From: SXMI01 sp964391365
GTDB taxonomy: Bacteria; Actinomycetota; Acidimicrobiia; Acidimicrobiales; Microtrichaceae
DNA: 8,402 nt
Assembly: GCA_964391365.1 (NCBI GenBank)
Contig: CAYMKW010000118.1
Coordinates: 1-8,402 of the forward strand
Direction: 5' to 3'
Within the stretch, counting starts at the first letter, position 1; each line of letters opens with the position of its first letter. Positions 1-5,525 of the stretch are shown in pieces. The translations under genes and the position numbers were made by a program. Below the pieces are notes generated by a model. That model was not told the DNA's origin. It did not search any database and saw nothing but the letters and a program-made list of their open reading frames with translations.

Positions 1-88
1 GGTAGGCCTCGTCGTGGTGCGGGGTCCGGGGCGGAGGTCCGTCGTCGACCCGGCTGTCCCAACGGGGAACCGGGCCCAGCCCACTCAA
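1..88 (-). CDS. Possible start of a further operon gene (partial, uncertain)
   Basis: After the kinase stop, one minus-strand frame starts with TTG at 88, overlapping that stop as TTGA, and stays open for 29 codons to the window edge. It would begin Met-SGLGPVPRWDSRVDD and continue PPPRTPHHDEAY. A stop codon lies two codons upstream in this frame, so TTG is the first candidate start. Its codon positions fit the window's coding bias: the third position is mostly G/C and the second is lower, which is not so for the other two frames. I recognise no family. A GTG-initiated reading in another frame remains possible, and so does non-coding sequence. Confidence 0.3.
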   Translation of the reverse strand, partial: MSGLGPVPRWDSRVDDGPPPRTPHHDEAY

Positions 89-1068
89 CCGTCACCCCCG
101 AGGGCTGCGGCGAGCGCCGGTCGGACCCCGTCGGTGGGCCAGCCCACCAGTTCGAGCGCCAGCAGGGCGGCGCCGACCACGGGTGCGGACTCGAGCACGA
201 CGAACCGGGCCCCGGGCACCCGGTCCAGCACCGTCGCACAGAAGGCATCCCTGAAGTCGCCGGCCCCGTGCACGTGCACGCCCCCGGCGAGCACCACTTC
301 GACGTCCTCGTCGGTCAGTCCCAGACGGTCGGCCAGGCCGGCCAGGTCGCGCCCGTGTCGGTTGCCGGCGTCACGGACCACCTCGACCGCCACCGGATCG
401 CCCGCAGCGGCGACCTCGAGGACGAGCGGGGCCAGGTCGGCACCCACGGCGACGGTCCCCCGGGTGACCCCCTCGAAGCAGGCCTCCACGTCCTCGACTC
501 CGGTCGCCTCCACGAGTCGTTCGGTGAGGGCGGTGGCGGCGCCGCTGCGGTGGTGCGCCTCGGCGACCGCGCCCAGCGCCCCGCCGACGAGCGTCCACGC
601 ACCGGACCCCTCGCCGATGCCGACCCCCATGGTGCGAGCCACCTCGCCCCCGGCGTTGCGACCGGCACAGACGGCCCCGGTTCCGGCGATCGACACGCAC
701 CCGACCGGACCGGTGGTCCCGGCGCGCAGCGCCGCGAACGAGTCGTTGAGGACGAGCCGTTCGCCGCCGACGGCGAGACCGTCGAGCACGGGTGCCAGCC
801 GTTCGGGGTCCGAGGGCCAGTCGACACCGGCCAGGCAGCACACCCAGGCGGCCACGTCCCGCCGACTGCGACCCGAGGCACCGAGCGCCCGGTCCAGCAG
901 GTCGCCGAGCACGACGCCGACGGCCTCCACGCCGACCCCCTCCCAGTTGGCGCCACCGCCCGAGGACCGTCCCACGACGACCCCGTCGACATCGAGGACC
1001 ACCAGATCGGTCTTGGTGCCCCCGCCGTCGACACCGACGACGACCGGCGTGGCCTGCGCCTCAGACAT
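85..1068 (-). CDS. BadF/BadG/BcrA/BcrD-type sugar kinase (N-acetylglucosamine kinase-like)
   Basis: This 327-residue ASKHA-fold kinase should transfer the ATP gamma-phosphate to a sugar, most likely a hexose or amino sugar, in the cytoplasm. Phosphate-1 loop VGVDGGGTKTD is at 11-21. The presumed catalytic aspartate is Asp109 in VLNDSFAAL. Phosphate-2 loop SIAGTGAVCAGR is at 126-137. Residues 150-158 read GIGEGSGAW, where relatives usually have GDEGSG, so the aspartate before EGSG is replaced. The adenosine motif VVLAGGVHVHG is at 258-268 and SAPVVGAALLA at 294-304. The absence of iron-sulfur cysteines and radical-activase partners argues against the enzyme-activator branch of the family. The ATG at 1068 is the first in-frame start beside VVVGVDGGGT and overlaps the GH4 gene by 8 bases; the upstream Shine-Dalgarno is weak. 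Being cotranscribed with three glycosidases, it probably phosphorylates their product or the GH4 substrate. Confidence 0.9.
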   Translation of the reverse strand: MSEAQATPVVVGVDGGGTKTDLVVLDVDGVVVGRSSGGGANWEGVGVEAVGVVLGDLLDRALGASGRSRRDVAAWVCCLAGVDWPSDPERLAPVLDGLAVGGERLVLNDSFAALRAGTTGPVGCVSIAGTGAVCAGRNAGGEVARTMGVGIGEGSGAWTLVGGALGAVAEAHHRSGAATALTERLVEATGVEDVEACFEGVTRGTVAVGADLAPLVLEVAAAGDPVAVEVVRDAGNRHGRDLAGLADRLGLTDEDVEVVLAGGVHVHGAGDFRDAFCATVLDRVPGARFVVLESAPVVGAALLALELVGWPTDGVRPALAAALGGDG

Positions 1069-2341
1069 CGAGTTTCCCGAGCAGGCCACGATGTACCTCG
1101 CGCAGGCGGTTCCAGACGGCGTCGACCTGGTGGGCGGACGGGCCCAACGGGTGGGTGAGCAGCGCCAGGCGGGCCGCTTCCTCGTCACCCTCGGCAGCGG
1201 CCTGCACCGTGAGCAGTTCGACGTCCTTGATGGTGCGAACGAGGGCGTCGACGTCGGGCCGCAGCGGTGCCGTCGGACGGGCGACCGGGCCGTTCGACGT
1301 GACCACGGCGGCGGTCTCGACCACCACGTCGTCCGGAAGCCCGGGGATCGCCCCCTGGTTCTCGAGGTTCACCACGTGGACCGTCCCGGCGTCGGTTGCC
1401 ATGTCGGCCATGAGCGCCGCGGCCGCCTCCGAGTAGTAGGCGCCGCCGCGCTGGTCGAGTTCGGCGGGCTTCTCGGAGAGGTCGGGATCGGCGTACTGCT
1501 CGAGGAGCCGGGCCTCGATCCGCATCACCTCGGCCGCCCGTGTCGGGTGGTTCGCCTGGTGGCGGAGCCAGGCCTCGGTCTCGTAGTAGTAGAGGAGGTA
1601 GTAGTTCGGGATCGCCCCGAGCAGCCCGATCGTGTCGCGCGTCCAGTCCGGTTCGCCGTCCGACGACAGCTGCTTGCCGACCAGCCCCCGGAGCAGGGAC
1701 AGCACCTCGTCGGTGCGGTCCTCGCCGGCGACCACAACCCGGCGGGTCCACGTCAGGTGGTTCAACCCCACGGTGTCGAGGTCGACCTCGTCGGGCCGAA
1801 CGCCGAAGGCCCCGGCGATCTCGGCCTTGGTCGACCACGGGACGTTGCACAGCCCGACGGTCGGGACGTGACCGTGGCGGCAGAGGGCCTCGGTGACGAG
1901 CCCGGCCGGGTTGGTGAAGTTGAACAGGGTGGCGTCGGGGGCCTCGTCGTCGATGATCTCCGACAGCCGGAGCGCCACCGGGATCGTCCGGAGTGCGTTG
2001 GCGAATCCGCCGACTCCCACGGTCTCCTGTCCGATCAGGCCGAACTCCCGGCCGAGCTGTTCATCCCGGTCCCGAGCGTCCATGCCGCCGACCCGGATCT
2101 GGCTGACGACGTACCCGGCGCCACGGACACCGTCGGCGACGTCGAGCCCCCACGACACCGACACCTCGGGAGCCTGCCGTTCCGCCATACGGGCCGCCAT
2201 CGGGCCGAGGACGGCGAGTCGCGATTCGTCGATGTCGACGAGCACGAGTTCCGACAGGTCGAGCTCGTCCCGGCGGCGCAGCAGGCCGTCGACGAGCTCG
2301 GGGGTGTAGGTGGACCCCCCACCGATGATGCTGACCTTCAC
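1061..2341 (-). CDS. Glycoside hydrolase family 4, 6-phospho-beta-glucosidase-like
   Basis: At 426 residues this is a full-length GH4 enzyme. The family cleaves glycosides by a redox-elimination route needing NAD+ and a divalent metal (often Mn2+), through a 3-keto intermediate. The NAD-binding start KVSIIGGGSTYTPELVDGLL is intact. Further family motifs follow: QIRVGG and AR (81-90), IGQETVGVGG (103-112), NFTNPAG (141-147), CNVP with metal ligand Cys165, GLNHL with His195, a Tyr cluster NYYLLYYYE (246-254) holding the presumed base, RGGAYYSEAA (298-307) and LLTHPLGP (394-401). The CN-x-P form separates 6-phospho-beta-glucosidases from the alpha-glycosidases of the family. The arginine after QIRVGG, implicated in phosphate binding in characterised relatives, is present, but the residue after CNVP is Trp168 where relatives I recall have Ile. 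The GTG start at 2341 shares GTGA with the upstream stop. The open frame up to 3007 is only a shadow in the neighbouring gene. Confidence 0.93.
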   Translation of the reverse strand: MKVSIIGGGSTYTPELVDGLLRRRDELDLSELVLVDIDESRLAVLGPMAARMAERQAPEVSVSWGLDVADGVRGAGYVVSQIRVGGMDARDRDEQLGREFGLIGQETVGVGGFANALRTIPVALRLSEIIDDEAPDATLFNFTNPAGLVTEALCRHGHVPTVGLCNVPWSTKAEIAGAFGVRPDEVDLDTVGLNHLTWTRRVVVAGEDRTDEVLSLLRGLVGKQLSSDGEPDWTRDTIGLLGAIPNYYLLYYYETEAWLRHQANHPTRAAEVMRIEARLLEQYADPDLSEKPAELDQRGGAYYSEAAAALMADMATDAGTVHVVNLENQGAIPGLPDDVVVETAAVVTSNGPVARPTAPLRPDVDALVRTIKDVELLTVQAAAEGDEEAARLALLTHPLGPSAHQVDAVWNRLREVHRGLLGKLDV

Positions 2342-3357
2342 GTCCTGCCTCCCTCCGGTCCACGGGCCGACCCGGCGTGCACCTCGGCGGCGGACCGGTA
2401 GGCCGCCTCGACGATCCGCAGCGCCTCGAGGCCGACGTCCGCCGAGGCCCGGGGGGTTGCTCCCGTCCGGCAGCAGCCGAGGAAGTCGGCCATCTGGGCG
2501 GCGTACATCGGCAGCGCACAGTGCTCGTAGTCGGCCGGGGGCGGCGTGGACGCCGTGAACGCCGGCCAGATCCGCCCGTGACCGCCGGTGGCGTAGACCT
2601 CGGTCTCGGCCTCGACCCCGTCGAGCACCGGCTGCCACCAACCCGACTCGACCACGCTGCGGACACCGTCGGACCAGTCGACCAGCACGACACCGTCGGT
2701 GTCGATGCGCGGTTCGTCCGCTCCGACGGGGTCGGAGGGGTCGCCGAACTCCGCCCCGAGGGAGGCCACCACCCGGACGGCGACGGGGTCGCCGAGCAGG
2801 TAGCGGACCGTGTCGATCGCGTGGATGCCCATGTCGATGAGCGCACCCCCGCCCGAGAGCGTCGGGTCCCGGAACCATCCGGACGGACCCCAGGCGGCGT
2901 GGATGCCGTAGCCACGGGTGCGGACCACCCGGCCCAGGTCCCCGGCGGCGATCCGATCGCGCAGCGCCGTGACCTCGTCCCGGTAGCGCCACATGTGCCC
3001 GACGCACAGCGTCAGCCCGGCGGATCGTGCGGCGTCGCGCATCTCGGCTGCCTCGGCGGTGTCGAGCGCCATCGGCTTGTCGACGAGCACGTGCCTGCCC
3101 GCGGCGATGGCCGCCATCGCCTGCGGGTGGTGCAGCGAGTTCGGTGTCCCGATCACGACGGCGTCGACATCGTCGGCCGCGACGGCGGCCTCCCAGTCCG
3201 AACCGGATCGGCCGATGCCGTGGCGGACGGCGAACGCCTCGGCGCGCTCGGGCCGGTGGCCGGTCACCGACACCACGGTGGCGCCCGCAGCCTGTGCGGC
3301 CCGGGTGTGGAGGTCGGCGATGAAGCCGTACCCGAGCACGGCGATGCGGGCGGTCAC
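2338..3357 (-). CDS. Gfo/Idh/MocA family NAD(P)-dependent oxidoreductase
   Basis: This 339-residue protein likely oxidises or reduces a hydroxyl or keto group of a sugar or sugar derivative with NAD(P). Residues 1-120 form a Rossmann fold, starting ARIAVLGYGFIADLH, with the glycine-rich loop at 9-12 and IGTPNSLHHP at 69-78. The catalytic lysine motif is VDKP (92-95), where most family members have EKP. The second active-site motif, GGGALIDMGIHAID (169-182), supplies Asp175 and His179. The C-terminal alpha/beta substrate domain includes GYGIHAAWGPSGWFRDP and a long insert around 200-222. The GTG start at 3357 overlaps the GH2 stop (GTGA) and has a perfect AGGAGG. The TGA stop overlaps the GH4 start in the same way. 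Its place between glycosidase genes suggests a role on the released sugar, possibly 3-keto sugar chemistry or epimerisation, but the substrate is unknown. Confidence 0.93.
   Translation of the reverse strand: MTARIAVLGYGFIADLHTRAAQAAGATVVSVTGHRPERAEAFAVRHGIGRSGSDWEAAVAADDVDAVVIGTPNSLHHPQAMAAIAAGRHVLVDKPMALDTAEAAEMRDAARSAGLTLCVGHMWRYRDEVTALRDRIAAGDLGRVVRTRGYGIHAAWGPSGWFRDPTLSGGGALIDMGIHAIDTVRYLLGDPVAVRVVASLGAEFGDPSDPVGADEPRIDTDGVVLVDWSDGVRSVVESGWWQPVLDGVEAETEVYATGGHGRIWPAFTASTPPPADYEHCALPMYAAQMADFLGCCRTGATPRASADVGLEALRIVEAAYRSAAEVHAGSARGPEGGRT
2348..2356 (-). promoter_or_regulatory. Ribosome binding site of the GH4 gene
   Basis: The minus strand reads GGAGGGAGG. It holds two possible Shine-Dalgarno registers, 6 and 10 bases before the GTG at 2341, and lies inside the last codons of the oxidoreductase gene. 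Confidence 0.7.
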
Positions 3358-5525
3358 GACCCGACCTCCTCTGGCCGTCCGACGGCGGTGTCGGCTTCCG
3401 GGTCCGGCCAATCGGGCGCCTCGGTCACCGTGAACTCCCAGCGGTTCTCCCCGAGCGGCCGATCGTGTGCGTCGACCAGCCGGCTCTCGATGGCGTAGCC
3501 GCCCGGAGGCAGGTCGAAGGGGCCGGCCTGCACGACCCGACGGGCCCCGTCGGCGAACACGTCCACCCGGCGCTCGGCCCGATCCAGTTCGGCGCCGCCG
3601 GCCGAGAGGAGTCGCCAGCCGAGCGTCGCACCGGGGTGGGACTCGTGGGTGTCGTTGATCCACCAGATCCCGAACACGCACGGGTCGGGGTCGAAGGGAT
3701 CGTCACCGGGGTAGGTGTCGGAGGCCGCCTCGATGCTCGGCAACAGCGGCTGCATCGCCCGGGCCAGCGCGTGGTAGCCGGGCTTCGGCCGACGGAGGTG
3801 GTCCACCACGGACCAGCTGACGCACGGCCACGGGTCGGTGAGCATGAACGGGATCACCCCGTGGACCCGCTCGCGCTTGCGGCGGCGGTAGTGCTCGGTC
3901 GCGAACTGCAACAGGCGGGCCTGGTAGTGCTGGCTGGCCTCGATGAGTTCCTCGACGCTGTTGGTGAAGACGTCCACGCCCACGTGCCGGCTGTGTTCGT
4001 GGTGCTGGAATCCGTGGTACGACCAGTCCTCGAGGGTCGGCTGCTCCGGCAGGAACGTCCGCAGCGTCTCGAGGTCCGGCAGCGCCTGGGCGCCGTACTC
4101 CGTGACGAACGCCCCGCCCGGGATCTCCGATGCGACCCGCCAGGTGCCCCAGTACCAGCCGGGGTAGGTGTGGCCGTCGCCGGCGCCCGAGTTGGCGATG
4201 ACCGGCCGCGACGGGTCCAGCCGCCGGAACAGGTCGGCGAGCTCGTGGTCGAGCCGCTGGTTCTGGTCGGGCACGAACGCCCCGGCCTCGTCGGCCATCC
4301 ACGGCTCGTTCCACGGCGACTCGTTGTGGGCGCACCAGTGCGCGACCGACGGCCGCCACCCGTGCAGGTCGACGAGTTCGGCGACCATCCGGCGGGCGAC
4401 CCGGTAGGTCTCGGCCGAGTCGGCATAACCCCACTGCATCGGCAGGTCCTGCCACACCATGACGCCGGCGGCGTCGCAGGCGTCGTAGAACGCAGGGACC
4501 GTCACGTGGGCGTGGACCCGCAGGGTGTTGAGGTGCGCGTCGACGGCCAGCGCCACGTCCGCGGCGGCCCGGTCGGCGTCGAGCGACGACAGCCACTGCT
4601 CACCGATGTAGTTCATCCCCCGGACGAACACCGGACGACCGTTCAAGCGCCACTCCCAGTCCGCACCGACCTCGACGGTGCGGACGCCGACGAATCGTTC
4701 GTCGTACGCGACGAGCCGGCCCGACCCGGCGTCACCGGCGGGGCCGTCGTCGACCACGAGCACCTCGGTGCGCAGTCGGTACCGGTGCGGCGCACCCTGG
4801 TCCCACGTCCACCAGAGCCGGGGGGCGGCGAGCGGACCGGTGACCTCGATGGTGTGACTGCCCGGGTCGACGAACGTGTCGGTCCACAGGTGGTAGCGCT
4901 CCACCCCGGCGCCGTCGTCCTCGGTCAGCACCAACCGCAACCGGACCCATGCCGACTCCGGCCCGTGGTGGTCGACCACGGCAGCGACCCGCAGGTCGGC
5001 GTCGGCCCCACGCACCTCCGTGGCGAAGCGCACGGCCCGCAGCGCCCACTCGGGCTGCGGCCGCACCGACACCGGCCCCCACACGCCACCGGTGGAGCGC
5101 TCCTGGCCCCGTTCGGACCAGCTGCCGGGACGGGCGTCGTGGTGGCCCATCACACCCCGCAGCGTCGTCTTGGAGTGCGGCCACACGGTTCCGAACTCAT
5201 CGATCGGGCACTCGACGCGCAGCACGAGTTCGTGGGGGCCGACACCACCCGGGACGACGACGACGAACGGCGCGAACCCGCCGGTGTGATCGCCCATCTC
5301 CACGCCGTCCCACAGGACCGTGGAGCGGTAGTCCGCGGCACCGACGTGGACCTCGACAGCGTCGTTCCCCCACGCCACCGGCACCTCGACCATGGTGCGG
5401 TACCAGACGGTCTCGGGTCCGTCGACGCCGTCGAGGTACCAGTTCCCGGGGACCGACGCCGGCCGCCACGGCCCATCCGGGGCGGTGGCGAGTTCCCAGT
5501 GCCGCGGCTCGACCGAAGGGGTCAC
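3354..5525 (-). CDS. Glycoside hydrolase family 2 protein (beta-mannosidase/beta-glucuronidase-like)
   Basis: This 723-residue retaining exo-glycosidase has the GH2 layout. The N-terminal sugar-binding jelly roll (about 1-157) shows the usual PASVPGNWY opening and later STGGVWGPVSV. An immunoglobulin-like domain follows (about 158-285), then the catalytic TIM barrel (about 286-600) beginning WRLNGRPVFVRGMNY. The acid/base is Glu402 in HWCAHNES and the nucleophile is Glu476 in FVTEYGAQ. A C-terminal beta-sandwich (about 615-702) ends the protein. The WC-x-x-NE and TEYG motifs point to the beta-mannosidase side of GH2, but the substrate could be another beta-glycoside. There is no signal peptide, so it is likely cytoplasmic. 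The GTG start at 5525 shares GTGA with the stop of the upstream gene. No convincing Shine-Dalgarno sequence precedes it, so coupled translation is likely. The frame is open upstream to 5897, but that part lies inside the neighbouring gene and lacks family similarity. Confidence 0.9.
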   Translation of the reverse strand: MTPSVEPRHWELATAPDGPWRPASVPGNWYLDGVDGPETVWYRTMVEVPVAWGNDAVEVHVGAADYRSTVLWDGVEMGDHTGGFAPFVVVVPGGVGPHELVLRVECPIDEFGTVWPHSKTTLRGVMGHHDARPGSWSERGQERSTGGVWGPVSVRPQPEWALRAVRFATEVRGADADLRVAAVVDHHGPESAWVRLRLVLTEDDGAGVERYHLWTDTFVDPGSHTIEVTGPLAAPRLWWTWDQGAPHRYRLRTEVLVVDDGPAGDAGSGRLVAYDERFVGVRTVEVGADWEWRLNGRPVFVRGMNYIGEQWLSSLDADRAAADVALAVDAHLNTLRVHAHVTVPAFYDACDAAGVMVWQDLPMQWGYADSAETYRVARRMVAELVDLHGWRPSVAHWCAHNESPWNEPWMADEAGAFVPDQNQRLDHELADLFRRLDPSRPVIANSGAGDGHTYPGWYWGTWRVASEIPGGAFVTEYGAQALPDLETLRTFLPEQPTLEDWSYHGFQHHEHSRHVGVDVFTNSVEELIEASQHYQARLLQFATEHYRRRKRERVHGVIPFMLTDPWPCVSWSVVDHLRRPKPGYHALARAMQPLLPSIEAASDTYPGDDPFDPDPCVFGIWWINDTHESHPGATLGWRLLSAGGAELDRAERRVDVFADGARRVVQAGPFDLPPGGYAIESRLVDAHDRPLGENRWEFTVTEAPDWPDPEADTAVGRPEEVGS
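3365..3370 (-). promoter_or_regulatory. Ribosome binding site of the Gfo/Idh/MocA gene
   Basis: The minus strand carries a perfect AGGAGG, 7 bases before the GTG at 3357. It lies within the last codons of the GH2 gene (Glu-Glu-Val). It decides the start of the oxidoreductase gene, because the same frame is open much further upstream, to 3681. Confidence 0.85.

Noticed and set aside
60..95. Possible terminator after the kinase gene
   Set aside because: The GC-rich sequence here shows no clear hairpin followed by a T-rich tract on the minus strand.
1069..1188. Longer kinase start 40 codons upstream
   Set aside because: The extra residues are an out-of-frame reading of the GH4 C-terminus and have no counterpart in the kinase family.
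1592..1598. Plus-strand GAGGAGG resembling a ribosome binding site
   Set aside because: It is the complement of Leu/Tyr codons in the GH4 tyrosine cluster, and no credible plus-strand gene follows.
14..2401. Plus-strand open frame of 795 codons
   Set aside because: It lies opposite the kinase, GH4 and oxidoreductase genes, which have clear family motifs. Its protein is low-complexity (Arg/Pro/Ser/Thr) and it is a by-product of GC-rich coding bias.
2342..3007. Upstream in-frame extension of the GH4 gene
   Set aside because: It overlaps the oxidoreductase gene, has Arg-rich shadow composition, and the GH4 family starts exactly at the GTG at 2341 (KVSIIGGGS).
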